64,000 nucleotides of DNA from Hydractinia symbiolongicarpus. Lineage: Eukaryota > Cnidaria > Hydrozoa > Anthoathecata > Hydractiniidae. Shown one piece after another: positions 12,001 through 27,000 of the stretch. The notes under the pieces are model-generated. The model saw nothing but the letters and a program-made list of their open reading frames with translations, was not told the origin of the DNA and made no database searches. Numbering within the stretch: position 1 is the stretch's first letter; the number at the start of each line of letters is the position of its first letter. The position numbers were made by a program, and so were the translations under genes. The stretch spans positions 16,556,001 to 16,620,000 of the forward strand of contig NC_079879.1 of NCBI RefSeq assembly GCF_029227915.1, read 5' to 3'.

Positions 12001-15000
12001 TACATGGGTAGTTCTATCCCAGCTAAGTAGTTAATTTTATGCAAGCTTTGTAGCTAGTTTTATGCTAGCTATATGGCATTGTTTGTTGATTTTTATGCTA
12101 GATAACTCTTACAGTAGCTAGGTAGCTAAATGCTATCTAAGTTCTATTATTATTCTATCAAATCTGCAGTTTTAAGCTAGCTAGCTTTAGGTGTGAGTGA
12201 GAATAAGAATGGGTTCATTACATGTAAAAAATAGTGATATACTAGCGAGCTAAACATACCCTTTCTTCGTTTTCATGAACAAGCCCTTCCTCCGTTGGCT
12301 GCGATATAGCTAGCTTAGATTAACGGAAGTTTGAGTTTGAGGCGCTATGTTATCCGAGAAAAAGTCACATGATATTAGTCAAAGTGACCATATATCACAT
12401 GGCTAAAGCTAACTTAATCTCAACTGGAAACCCCCACTAGCCCATCTTTAAAAATAACAAAAGCACTCCATCGCCGTACCTTAGATTTTGTCTCGCTGAA
12501 TCATAAATTTACGGGGAAAATGACCACAGTAAGCTACTGGGCAACCCAGTCAAAAAGTTGACGAAAATTGAAAATTTTGATGTATACGTGCGGAAATCCT
12601 ATACACTCTCCTCCGTCCCTTATATTTGGCTTATTTAATGAGGAAATGGGCTCCGCTACGCTCCGGGCGCTGACGCGCCCTCCGCTTCTCTCCGCAAAAA
12701 ACGAAAAGCCACTCGAAATTTTCATGCGATCGTTAAACTTCACGTGTGGGACACGAACTCTATTGGTTTGACATGCAAAAATAGATCATGTATTTAACAA
12801 TGGATATATAATAAAAACGAAAGTTCTGACGCTACCGAAAGCTTATGTAAAGGTGATAACTATTGTGCACATGTAACATTACATTCAAGCGGTACTGTAA
12901 AACATTTTTTGTGTTTTGTTGAGTTTAAAAGTTTAGAAACTGCCACAATATTCTAATCAGTGTGGAAATTGCGACAGCAGTTACTTGTGGACGCTAAAAA
13001 TGCTGAATTATAAGGGTTTCGTTGGACATTAATGTACGATGTGTGCTTTTTATAAGGTCTTATCATGGAGGTGCAGAGCAGTTCAGAACTAAAAGGCCTG
13101 GGGACAAGGTTAGCATGCTCTAAATTTGAAACTGACTACCCCACATTTTAATATCTAAGCGTTCTTAGGACGAAACCAGCAGCATTGATGTTTGCACTAC
13201 ATATTGGTAAAATATCAAAAGAAAAAAAACTTAATTCGTTCTTTTCTATTGATTTTTAAATATTTTTTAATAAAATATATATCGATCTACTTACGCAACC
13301 TCGTCCCCAAAGATTGATGAGAACAAGGTTGGCAATACTCATTTGAGCATCATTACCCCTTCTAGGTTGACAGGTTATAGATCAGTAATTTTTACAATCT
13401 ATTTGTTGAAATAAAGTTCTTTTAAATTTGAAATAAACGAAATCATGCACACACCTGTCGCTAATGTATTATTTTTTTCGTTTTATTACTTAGACGGCTA
13501 GTATATCATGTTGAATTATGGTTTAAAAAAATTAAAAATCATTCATACAGAGATCGATTTGGAAAATATGTTGAATTGTTTTAACTTCGTTGCAAAGGCA
13601 AATTAATTGTTTTAGGCTATGAAAGTCATTAATTATAGTGAATGAAAGTCATTATTTTAGAGGGCTACATAAATATGAGGTAACAGGGTCGCATGCCACA
13701 AAAAAAAGACTGGAGCTAGTCTGAAATTTTGAAAGAACAAGAAGATCGAAGCGGCTGTCAAGGTAGCAAGAAAAACAAATATTTTAAAAACGATATCTTT
13801 GGTTACATGAACTTTTAACAAAACGTAAAAATATGTCATTGGGAATTTCTTATGAAAATCTCTCAGGTAAGTCCAACTTGTAAAAGTACCTTGGGATCCC
13901 TTTAACCCCAAGTTGTTATAAACTTTTTTTAATGATGTTGTTAAAGCAAAAAATATTTGCTAGTTACTTTTTCATGCAGAGCTTTTTATGGTTATATGTA
14001 TATATGATATTATGTATCACTAGTCCATAAGGCCTGTGGAAAAATCCACTCCGTCAGGAGTACAATGGAAAGACCCAACGTCTGCAAGGACCCGTCAATG
14101 CTCAAAAAATATTTGGGCTGAAATTTGTTTACACATTGCCTCTATTGTGTAGAGCTCGAAACGCTGGTGAAGAAAATGTATAGGATCAAGTCTTTTGACA
14201 AACGGTTACGGAAACATTGTGGTTTAAAGGTTTTTTGATGACGTCATCAACCCGTTCATTCCAAAAAATATTCGGGGACCCAGGTTTCAGAAACTTACCC
14301 AATTTGGTCCCAGGTGGTCCCTAATCACCCATGTGGTAAAAAATGACTGACATTACCACCTCGTTTCCAAGTTATTTAGCCGCAAAGTTCTAAGTATTTT
14401 GTAATGGCTTCACTAATGCTAATATACTTTTCTTTGATGTTATTATTATTTTAAAGTTTGGTAAATTACAGAACAATTTTATAGGGAATGTTTTATAGAC
14501 TTTATCAAAGGAGATTGTGAAGAATATAATCCACTATGCAAAAGTCACACACAAAAAGACAGAAGCTTTGTATTATTATAGAGACCATTACACAATATAA
14601 TGTGATGCAGAAAATCCTGATAGGCTCCCTGCAACCTGTTTGCAGGTGATTGCAGTGCTAGCATTACAATAATCTGGAGAGTATGATGCAAACTTTACTA
14701 AGTAAAGGGTTTTTGTTATGTAGGAGTCGTCATAACAGTGGATAGAGAATTGCACCAATTAGAGATATGTTTTGATGAAAAGCTTTTAAAGAAAGACCAA
14801 ATTCATCTTTTCCCACTGGTATAGGTTTGCTCAAATATAACAGTTTTTAAACATATTATATAGCTGTACTCTCGTAAAAACTGTTTCTGAAAGTTTATTG
14901 TTATATTTATGTTTTCTGACTTTTGGTTAATAAATCAGTGATATGACACTGTATTTCTTGGTTCATAAAATAGTTCATTTTTATACTCAACTAATATTTT

Positions 15001-18000
15001 GTCAAACCATTTTATATAATTTGTAATTTTAGGGAAAGTTAGAAGATGATGAAGAAGACAATACTCCTTCAAAGAGCAATATAAGGTTGGAAGTTTAGTG
15101 ACTCAAAGTCAAAAAATTAAAAATGTATACATCATATACAATTTGAGAATAGAATTAAATAAAAGAAGACAAAATTACACAGAAATAATTTTTATCGTCA
15201 AACAAACAAAAAAAACAATTTTAACTTTTCAGTTGCTACTGTTTCTTGTAAAAGTTTTAAGTACCAATAATACTGTTATTGTTAACTGATATATAATTTA
15301 AGCCGTGAGTATAGGAAAAAAAATCAATTCTTTTTAAAAAAATGATTATATAGAAAAAAATCTGGTCCTTTTAATGGTACAAAAATGTTTTTCTTAAAAT
15401 GTATTAACGTTACATTTTTTTCCAAAAAATTCAAAAAATTACTTTTTGCTATGTGATGAAGGTCAAATATTTGTTCCCACATAGTCATCTTGGGCATCAA
15501 TTTTTGCTACTCAATTATGTTAGTGATTCAATGCAGCATAAAAAGATTTTCAAAAAACCTGTTAACTAATATTTATTACCATAATGATGGATTATTTATG
15601 CAGAAGTATGAGATTTCTGTTAGAAACTTTAAAGCTCTTTTTCACAGTTATTTATTTAGGAGAGTACCTACCTTTTAAACCTCTTTTACAAAACTATAAA
15701 AGCTCTAGGGTGAAGGGCACGCTTATTGTGGGAATGTTCGATCTAAAAATCATGAGTTTAAGCAGAAAGTTTACTGATGATCATAGGTTAAGAATTGTGG
15801 AAAAAAATGTATATAATACTAAAAATATCCCCAAAAGTAAAAAATGTCAAGAAAAAATTTGAAATCGTTTTTAGATTAATGTTTTGTGATCTCAAAAAAG
15901 CTAACAGCAAACATGAGAACCTAGTAGTTGTGTCAATGGAGTTTCATTTGTAGGAGAGGGGTCTTTTTTTTATCCGTGTCTATTAAACCTTTAAACTTTA
16001 TTTTTTGTTAATAGTTTTTTATGTCATTATATAGGACATACAAGCTTTTTAAAATGTATATACATTAATGTATCAAAATAAAGTTTCGGTGAATACACGG
16101 GCTCACAGTTTCGAAAAAATACTGCGTGCACATATGATTACGTCCCTGGCTTGTTTTTGTCTTGGAAATCATAAAAATCACCCAATTAAGCTTTGATATC
16201 GTAAAAAACAATAATGTCTCTGCATAGATGTAATAATACTTTTTCAGCTATAATTCATCTATGTATAACAAAAATAAGGTACATGCCGCGCAAGAGAAAC
16301 CGAAGATCTCTGTTTCGTTTTCCATCTTTGTTTTAGAACCGGGAAAGCAGTGTATAAATACCAGATCAAGAAAAGCAAAGTAGATATCTATTTATAAACT
16401 CGTAAACACGCTGTCTAAAGTAGCGCACATGGTTTTTTTTTGCGATTACTTTCTCTTTCGATTTTTATCAGTGGAGAACAAACTTACAGCTAATTTAACT
16501 GTGTCATTAAACTTAGAAGCATCCCTTTATAAGGAAAATACATTGAAAGATTTTAAAATGTGGAGTGAAAATGCACTAAAAACTTATTTAAATCTTTGAA
16601 ACTAGTGTGCAGGTTTGTTCTTTAGTTAAGTGTTGAATAGCTTGAGAGGTGAATACCTTGTTGTTTTTTTAAATAAAAATATTTTTTTCCAGAGCTTTCT
16701 CAGCCATTGAAGAAAATATTCCCATAGATAGAGACACGAAAGACTACTTCTAGCTGAGTATCAGAAGAAGTTAGTTGTCAAAGAGGAACACATACCTGAT
16801 CCGTTAGATATCACAAACGATTGATTGACAGAACAAAAAGGCAGTGGTTTACGAAAATGGCCATCAGTTTATTACACAAATATTGAGGGTTATTAAAAAA
16901 AGTTACAAAAAACAGAAAGCTTGATAAGAAGATTGGAGACAGAGTACATCATCATCATCATCATCATTCTCGGCTTAACGTTCGTTTTCCATGCTAGCAT
17001 GGGTTGGATGAGAGTACAAGGAAGGAAAATTCTACAGATATTTCCATTGCAACTTTGTTAAAGAAATTTTTTATAATGACACTTGTGAAGAATCTAAATA
17101 TTGTGTCTCAAGGTGCCGTGTTACTCCTTCCCAGAGTATCCATAACAAACCGTATCATGTATGGGCAATTATTAAAAAAGATGGAGCAAGACCAGGGGGC
17201 AGAATAAAATCAGCTTATTGTACGTGTGTAGCTAGGTTATTGGAAGTGCAACCATGTTATTGCTATGTTGTTCCGAATAGAGGCTGCTGTATCTACTGGA
17301 GCTACAAAACCTGGCTCAACTAGTTTACTTGCTAAATGGAATGTTCTCACAGGGACCATGTGATGTATACATTACTAATGAGGCATACAAATCTTTTTCT
17401 ACTGACTCTATTTCCACATATTCGAGGCATGTCAGAGCCAAGCTTTTTGAAGGGTTAAAAACACTTGCTCCAAATAGTTGCTTTGTTGAGCTGTTACCAG
17501 GCACTACTAAGCGAAAAAGTATAGTTGAACAGGCAAAAGACATGCCTCTTGGAATAAAGCAAATAGGAAAATGTTCAAATATTTACAAGTCTATTAACAT
17601 AGAAAATACACAAATAATAGCTATTGAAATTAACACAATGACACAGTCACAGTCTACAGAATGCTATAATCAAAGGGAAGGCAGGTTGACTGCTTCAAAC
17701 TTCAAAAAAATCTGCTTGCGAGTAAAAACATTGGAAAACAATGAGAATGAATCTTCAACAAACATAGTCAACTCTCTTTTATGTGCTTAACCCTTTAAAA
17801 CATTTGCGTCACGTCATGGCACAGCGATCGAGCCACATGCAAAAGCAGCTGTTGTTAAAGTTTTAAGAGAACGTGATCATAAAACTGTTTTATTTTGGGA
17901 TGTGGGGTCAATAGTATTTAAAGATTACCCATATATCTGCTTCGCCTGATTTAAAAATTGAGTGTAATTGTTGTGGAAAGGGTTTAGTAGAAATCAAGTG

Positions 18001-21000
18001 CCCTTACACTATTGGAGATGATAAGCCTTTAGTCTGAAACCTAAAACATAATTACTATTATCAAATACAGGGTCAACTCGGAATTGCAAGTCTTAGTCAT
18101 TGTTGGTGCTTTGTCTTCACACATCATGGCCATTATATAGAAAAAATTTTGTTTGAACAAGAATTTTCGACAATATTATACAAAGCTTAAATTTATTTTG
18201 GTACAAGCATTTTGCACCAGCACTAATGTACGAAAACTGTTGTGACACTGACAGTGGCCAACCAAATAATAAAAACACACACTGAAAACAACAAAAACAA
18301 TCAAAGCTCAGTGGATATACTCAAAAAGACAAATGATAAAGGAAAAACGTGTAATGTGTGACCTGTGTAATGGTTGGTTTCACTTTAGTTGTGTTAAAAT
18401 AAGAACTAAAGAAGATATTCCATTGGACTCTGATTTTTTCCTATGTGTTAAATATACACAAGTAATAATATAATTTTTATAAAAGTGTAAAAAAATCTAC
18501 CTTATAAAAATATAAAATACCTTTCTTATTTACACATCTTGAATATTATTCATATACATCAGATGATAGGTTTTCTAAGATTACATAACGCTCCGCACAC
18601 AATAACAACATCAAACAGTTTGATCATACTGATTGGGTACTCTACACTTAAGATACGAAATGACTTGAGTCTTCTAATAACCTGTTCAACGAGGATTCTT
18701 AAATTTGCAATCCGTTTTGTTTTTCTTATTTCCGCAGGAGTCATTTGAGCACTTCCTCTTTTACCCGGAGGTACTACAATTGAGATAAAATGACTTTCAC
18801 ATTCTTTTGTTAAATTAAACCCCTTGTCATACATAATTTGAGAATAGCTAGGAACAAGATCAAGATAACCACATTTGTTTGTAACCCCTTTATTTGATAT
18901 TGCTCCCCCATAAGCCTTTGATAAAAAAATGATGGATGAATTTGGTGCAATACAAACTTGTGGGGGTGAAAAAATGACAGGTGACAATAACTCTGGTAAT
19001 GGTGAAGAAATACAAGATTCAATGCTAGTACCAGGACTTTGAATATCAATATTATTGTCACTGTTTGAAGTTTTGCTACTAATACAAGGACTTTCAATAT
19101 TGGGATCCACCTTCTTTGTTTTAGATGTTTCCTTTTTTGATGATGATGTGAATATGACAATTTTCGTCGATGTGTCGCAAAGGGTACAAACTTCTCAGTC
19201 CTTGAAGCTAATTCATAACCAAGACATAGAGTTGGATAAGGATGCTCGTATGATGGTTTCCCACCAACAAAATGTTTGGAACAAACCCGTTGTTTGGGTC
19301 TAGCTGTCATCAATTTTGCTGGATTTTTTGGGCTGACTCGATTAATAAGTTGTCTCCATTTATTGTGAGCATCAGATCTCTTGGTTTTAGAAGGAAAGGT
19401 GAACAAGCTAAAAATAAAAACAAAAAAAATAGTACATATTTGTATATACAGCTGGCTAGCCCTTCAGCAAGAGCTATAAGCTACCCTTTATTGCCTTTGG
19501 TATTTGCCAGTTACTGCTAGTAACTGATCGTTTTCTTTTTTACTTGGTGGATCCATTATAACCAAATTTTCTTAAAAAATCTAAGTAGAAGTCCTGAAAT
19601 AAAACTTCTTTGACTTCTCTGAGCGAAAAATGCTTTACTGCGTTTTCTGCGCGCGCATATGTATTACGTAATGTTATGATATGTGCACACAGTAATTTTT
19701 TTAAACTGTGAGCCTGTGTATTAATTATGTGAAAAAATATACTGAATATATGTCCCTGCTGAAAACTGCTTCACCCAAGTTCTTTTTCTTTTTTTTGGTT
19801 GTCTTTTTAATTAAAAAAAATAAAAAATAGATTTTTGTGGTATCATGTACTGCTTAAAGTGCTGATCAGGTAAATGTATAGGATCGTGTGCTTTTGACAA
19901 ACGGTTGAAAATATATATTGGTGTTTTAAGGTTTTTTAATAGCATCATTAGCCTGTGTGTTCTGAAACAAGTGTATTGACCCAGCTATAGGAAACTGGTC
20001 CCATTTTGGTCCCAGGGGCCAGAAAAAAATGGCTCACGTCAACACTTAGTTACCAAATGATTTGGCGTCAAAGTTATATGTGCGTTGTAATGGCTTCATT
20101 AATTGAAATTAAGCTGTTGTCCTTATTATCATATTTAACAAGAATACCTGGACAGAAAACATTAAGACCAATAAGTCAGTAAGGTCTAAATAAAATGTGT
20201 GTCACTGCAACAGTGCCAGTTGTTTATGTTTATGTGTATGCAGTACTTTAGCTTGTTTCAATGTGTGTTTGTACCTTTAATAGTCTATTTTTATGTTGTT
20301 AATTGTGTTAGTATAAGTGTGTTTAGTAAGTGTCCATGCGGGCATCAGTTTCTATGTTGTTATGTCACAGTGTATTGTTCTATTGTGTTACTTTTTAATT
20401 GTCTGTTTTATTGTCCATTAGGAACTTCTGTTTTATATGTTTGTAAGGTGTGCAGTTGTTCAGTTGATGCAGTGTGTATATGTGTGTGCATGTGAACTAC
20501 TTTTATTTTATATCTATATCTCATTTAACTTTATGTTCTTTCTTTCTTGAACTTATTTCTTGACCTTATATTTTTTTATTGGGTTAAGTTTGTCTTTTTA
20601 AGTGAACTTTTGTATTTTGTTTTTGGCTTTGTGATTGTACCAATTGGAATAGATGTTTTTTGTTTTGACACTCAGTCAATTAACTTACACTATCTATAAC
20701 AGTTGTGTTTATGCTGTTATATCGTAATTTGCTAGTGTCAAGTTTAGCTCACAGTGCTATGTCATACATTATCATCTAAACAGAGATAGAAAAAATGACC
20801 AAAAAAGAAAAGGTTGTGTAAGTTACACCTTCAGAGGGAAATGAGAAATCAGTTGGGTGTGAAAATTAAGTTCCATTTGCTGCTGTTAGAAAGATTCATG
20901 GAAAAAAATGAGACAGAAAAGTGTAAACTGGCTTAAAAGAGTTCTGTTCCGTGAATTGCCTAAGACACTCTCTAGGTGTCAATTATTGTTAGGAGTGCCA

Positions 21001-24000
21001 GAGGAGCAAGATGATGTTTTAATCAATATATTGGATAAAGATGTCTTAAGACGTGATGTAGAGAATTATTGAGAGAAAGTAAAGCCTGTAAAAAAAAATC
21101 CTGTAGTGATTCACAAAGATCATCTAGAAGCAAGAGTTCTGGTAATACAACCATCTCAGTTAGAAAAGCTACTATTAAAGAAAGAGCAAAGCTTGCAGAA
21201 TTACAAATTAAGGCCGAATTCTAGAGAAGTAGAAGAAAATTGGATGCAGACTGCTAAAGTAAATATGGAGTTTGAAATGACCAAACAGCAGCAAAGCTGA
21301 AGGTATATCAGCAGGAGGATATGGAGTCTTTGGATCAGCCTATTAGATTTTTTCCCATAGAGAATATGAACAAGGAAAATTTTGAACAAGATTATGTTAA
21401 TGTAGAAGAAAAATGGTTCAGGAGAGGTTACCAGATACTAGACAGTATGTTTCTAGAAAAGAAGATGGCAATAGAAATGAATTAAGATTGTTTGTCTGAC
21501 ATGTTGAAACACTTCGAGCACCTAAAGTTGATCTTTATGTATTCAGTGGAAACATTTTAGACTATGAGTATTTCAGAGCCACTTTCATAGAATCAGTAGA
21601 AACAAAGATAGACAACCCAAGAGGATGTTTGACTCAATTAATCAAATATGTAGAAGGTGAGCGAAGGATTTCTGGAGAAGCAATGTCAGATCAATCACCA
21701 AAGTTTGCTGATGGAAAGATAAAATACAGGCAAAAATCGTTTGCTACTGATTTTAATAAAGGAAACGTAATTGCTTCTCCTAGCTGTGGTAAAAATCATG
21801 ATTTAGACGATTGTAGAAATTAGTTGAGTTTATTATTTAGATGCAAGAAGAAGGCTGTTGTTTCAGAAACTTTTATGATTCTGTTGCTATGAAGAAACAA
21901 CTAAAATTCATTCAGCTATAACATGCAAGAATCATAGAAAATGCAAGGCATGTAGAGAAAACCATCGTACCGGTGTCTATGGCTACAAAAGAAGGATCGA
22001 GAAAAGGGATAAAAATGAAGATGAGAACGAAGGTGGAAGCAATAACACAGAACAAGACAAGACAGTTTGCTCCAATCTTATAAACACATTTGATTGCTGA
22101 TCAACATGAGCCAATGCAGAAGTCTCATTCTTTGTGTCATTCCTGTCCATTTATAGCATCAATTAAGGCCTGGGAAATCAGTTAAAACATTTGCATTATT
22201 AGACAATGGCAGTCAAGGTACATTTATAAGAGCAGATTTATTAAATGAACTAAGTGTTAAAGAAATAAAAACATCAATATCTTTGAAAACTATGCATGGA
22301 GAGAAGAATGAGAAATGTCTGTTTGTTGAAAATATTTCAGTTTAATCATTGCATAGTAAAAATTTTTCAGTGAGTCTACCTCGTACTTATAGTAGTAGAG
22401 AGCTTCCTGTAGACCCTTACGATGTACCAACTCCGAGGAAAGTTAAAAGTGGAGTTTTCTCTTTGGCATTCGTGATCACCTTTTGAAAGATGATGAGAAT
22501 GTATCTATTGATTTATTAATAGGAGGTAATTGTCCAGCAGCCTCTAGCGCTGCTGGACAATTACCTATGAAAGTTATAAGCAGTAGAACTAGTGGTCCAT
22601 GTGCTTATCAGTCAAGGCTGGGATGGTGTGTTGCCAGACCAATCGCATCTAGTAAGAATTTAAAATTGTCTACAACATGTGGTTTGGTAGCTGTGAAAAG
22701 GTCAGACCAACCGACTATAGCCAGCCATTATGTTAATATTTAAAGTGAGTTTAAAGATGATTGGATGAAGCAGTTGTGTTATCTATATACCATAATGATT
22801 TTTGTGAGCAACCATTTAACAGAATTAAGTCTTTCTGTCAGTTAAGCAAGGCCTTCTCAGACTCAAAAAGAAAGTTTCTTGATAAAATCGAATCCAAAGT
22901 AAAACGACTTGATGGGCATTATCAGCTACCTTTACCATTTTCTGATAAAAAAATTATAATGCAAAACAACCGTAAACAAGCTGTTCAAAGAAGCATGCAT
23001 TTGAAGAGAAAGCTGGAGAGAAACAAAATTATGCATGCACATTTACGACCAATCTGATTGACAAGGGATATGCTGTGGAAGTAGATGATTTGAACAAGGA
23101 GGAAACTCTAGGTTATAGTATCTTCCACATTGTGGTTTTTATCACCCTAAGAAACCAATCAAACTTCTAGTGGTGTCTCATTAAAATATCATGATGGATC
23201 ATTAAATTTTTGCTAAGGAACTTAGGGATAAGAATCATTTTTAGTATCGACCTCTTTAATTGCGTTTGGCATAATTGGGACATTCGGGAAAGGTCTATTT
23301 GTATTATTTTAACTTAAATTATGCCTGAGATGGTAATTATTTTAAAAAAAGCTTATTTATTTCACGCCTCAATGAAATTATATGAAAATAAATTTTAGAG
23401 TAATATATTCATGTTAATTCAATACAAATAGTTGAGGTGAAAGCAGTGATTTATCTTGTAAGTTCTTGATATCTTCTTCGCTTGTAGTGGAAAATTCCAT
23501 ATTGTGTTTATCTCACAAAAATATTTACGTATGCTTAAATGTACCACTGATGTATAATAAGTTAAGTTAAACAATCAAATTAATGACAAAACTAAATATT
23601 ACCTCACTAACCGGAAGTTACTGTTAATCTCTACGGTGGAGAGCACTGGCTTTAATAGCTATGTCAAAACAAAAGAATAATTGAACTGTGAATATTTATC
23701 ATTGATTGTTGGTTTGTTTCATAAAAACAAATTATGTTTTTTTATGAGGAACAAACTCACCGACAAGTTCTCGTTTTTTAAGAAAACAATAACTTTACTC
23801 AGCGTAAAGGTAGTGTCCTGCTAAAAAAATAAAATTTGTGTATCAAACAACATAGTGGAAAAATAGTATGTTTCGAACGAGACCACCATCAAATTTTTAC
23901 TTACCATTACCTACAATAAGGCTACAACTTCAATGCTCACTGCTGAAATTTAAAACGTTTTTCAAACTATTACCAGATCTAATGAAAGTTGTTCATACCT

Positions 24001-27000
24001 CTTCATGTTCTTTTATTTTCCTTCTACGAGTTGATGTTTCCCGCTCTTTTGGCTTATCCTTATATGGAAAAATAGTTGGAATGGCAGTAGGTAAAAGTTT
24101 TCTCCTCTGAGTCCGGTTCTTATACGGAGAACAAGAATTTTGAATATCCCACGAAGGTTGGAAACAACTTTCTTCAAAATGGTCCGAACAGACCTTCACG
24201 ATGGAAGGTAAAGCTGTACGATTTATATTTTTTAGCCAAATTTACCTCATTTTAGAATCAGTTGGAAGTGAAAAAAAAGTTTTTTTCTCGGTTTCAGTAA
24301 CATTTGCACTTTCCTCGTTTTTCTTTTTCTTCTTTTTCTTCTTACTTTTACTTGAACAGTTGACGACAACACACCAAGACATTTTAAAATTGTATCGTTA
24401 TCAAAGACAGACAAACGCATGGCACAGATTTATACAATTCCAATTCTGTAAGGCTGATATTACCCGTGTTCCGGCACAAAAAAAAAAAGCAGCTTTAAAA
24501 TAATCTACTTTAATTTGTGTAGACAGACATTCTGTTTGTGTGGACAGGGACATAAAATTCTATCTCTGAAAGTGAGTCGCATGCTTTGAAATTATGTATT
24601 CATAAATTGCTACATTTTTTTGAAAAGGGGGTAAAAAGGGTAAGGGGGTAAATTTAATCTGGCAATATTGTTCAGAGAAAACAATCATTTTCTATTTACA
24701 ATGTTTTGATTCGCCGGGAACCCAACGCTTACGTCACAACAAAAATATTATTTTAGCCTCCCTTTCATGTAGAATCGCTTCAGTATAAACATGCTTTCCA
24801 AAACGTGCACTATAAAAAATTTGTAAACATAAAGGAAATGTTGTGCGAGTTGTAAAACTTTAGAAAGATAATTACTTATATTTTCGCAACAAATAAGGTA
24901 AGTTGAATTCAGTTCAGGCTACTTTTTTATTATTATATTTTTACTGGACAGTACCTTTAAGACAAAATTGTTCTTATTACGTTTGATCATCTTTAAATTT
25001 ATCTTAGATCTTTGAAGTGTTTTTTATTAAGTTAAATTATCAAGATGATAATTACAGGCTTTTGCTGTGAAATAAAAACGAGTTATATTTCACAATTCTA
25101 TTCTCTTATATTTTAGCGATCTTTTAATTAATTCGTCGCAAGAAGGCCTTTCTTCTGGTGCAACTTTAAGTTCCAGCTGACGCTTTTGTCAGTCCTTCTT
25201 GCTCTCCTTATTTTTTTCGCTAGAGCGAGCAGCAATTTTTTGAATAATGTTTGACAAGTAGTTGTAATTTTTCTCTTCTTTTACCACCTTGGTCACAAAT
25301 AGTTTTGTTGGCTTTTAATATGCCACAAAGAATAGTGGTTTTATCTCCCCTTCTTCATCTTTAGTGCGTTTCTAAGGAAAAATTTTTTTTTAAAAAAACA
25401 ACTTTCTTTGACTTCCTTAATTTAAGCTTGATTTCCAATAAAGACCATAACTGTTGTGAAATTGTTGTGCAACAAAATATAAGTTATTAGAAACCAAATT
25501 TAAAAAAAAGTAAAATTGTACTTGCCTGACCACCATTAACATTGTGATTATGATTGAGTGCGGCTAGTGTTTCGGCTAACATTTTCTCCATATGGTAAAA
25601 GGTGCATTATGGAAGACACCGGATTTTGAGAGAATGGTATACCTCAAGCATAGTTGTACGAACTGGTTCGGTTTTTTCTCAAGATCTTTCATCGATCCTG
25701 GCTCGGTAACTATTTTTATTAACTTTGGGTGTGCCTGTGAGCCTATAATAAGCCATTCTTTTCTTCACACGTCATCGTCAGACAATGTATCATGGTCACA
25801 TTTTTTATGGTGCTTATTATGGGCGAAAGAGTGCTTATTTACACAGTGTTGTACTGATGACCTGAACCTTTCTACCAGCTCCTGACCATCCCCCCCCCTG
25901 CATACTAGTAAAGGTGGTTAACGATGGCAGGTGCCCATTTTCCTAGAATTTTTGAATCTAAGAAAAAATTTAAATTGAAAACGCAATATAAAACATATCA
26001 CCGAAAAAAAATTAACTGATTAAGCACCTTTTCTTTTGGATTCCTTTACAAGTTTTTTAAGAATTCCTTTTCCAATATGCCATGGATCAAATTGAGGATG
26101 AATTTTGTTAAACCTGGGTTTATTAATAAAGAACTGTTAGAATTTTTATATATTGACATTGACGAAGTGTTTTAATCACGAAGCACCTCAACAAAACTAA
26201 CTAATTACTGTGGATCTGTCCTCATGACTTTCCTAATTGACACGTGCTTATGGGTTGATGGGAGGGAAATTTGCAGATTGAAACAGTTTTGAATGGTATT
26301 GATGCAACGGATAAATGCTTTTCCCAACTTAAGTCAAAATCTTTCTCCCCGTCAAAATGATCAGAACATCTGAAAACATTATTTGGAAGATTTTTCCTGC
26401 TCATTGCCCTAACCCAAGCAGCTCTTACCCTTGGTTCAGTAGGAAGCGAGAAAAAACTTTTGTCTTTGTTCTTTTTACTGTTATTCCCACAACCAACTGC
26501 AGCACACCAAGACATTGTAAAATCACGAAATGAAGAAACATCTGTTTAGGTAAACACTGTATAGAAAATCTCCCGTGCAAATTTCGTCTTAAGGCCTATT
26601 CTTACGATCGATTTTGAAACAAGTTTACTCAGCATGCGAAACGAAGAAAATTTTGCTACGTTTCATTTAGAAAACTGTTTAATATTAATTTCCCTTTTTT
26701 GGAGCAAAAAATAATAAACAATATTCTTGTTTTATTCTTCTTCCTTTTTTGCATTAATTTTTTTTTTGACACACATGAAGTCATTACAACGAACACAGGC
26801 CTTTAAAAATTTTCTAGACTAGGTGGCACGTGCGCTTATAAATAATTCGTTTAGTTTTTGTCTCATTTGTAAATGGAGGTGAAAATTATTACTTGCTTAA
26901 TTTTGTGCTTCGATTAAAAAAAACATACGTATATTTAGTTCTGATTTTTTCTGTACAAATCTCTACGTCATGCGGTACATATTATAACAGCCTCGTTTTC

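Larger units (their letters stand above)
16095..19719. mobile_element. ISL2EU (IS4EU) DNA transposon, copy 1
   Basis: The left end ACACGGGCTCACAGTTT at 16095 and the right end complementary to ACACAGGCTCACAGTTT at 19719 are long inverted repeats: about 50 bp with few mismatches, continuing through TGCACATAT and ATTACGT. An AT dinucleotide lies directly outside both ends. Inside are two convergent genes typical of the superfamily: a SWIM/YqaJ nuclease-like gene on + and a THAP plus DDE transposase on -. Both are broken, so this copy is dead. Confidence 0.85.

Noticed and set aside
12534-12771. Overlapping open frames on both strands at a GC-rich patch
   Set aside because: Open on both strands because of local composition and a hairpin; no recognisable protein.
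20199-20495. 98-codon Cys/Val/Phe-rich frame as a secreted or membrane protein
   Set aside because: The T/G-rich strand bias explains the composition; no start context, domain or splice evidence.
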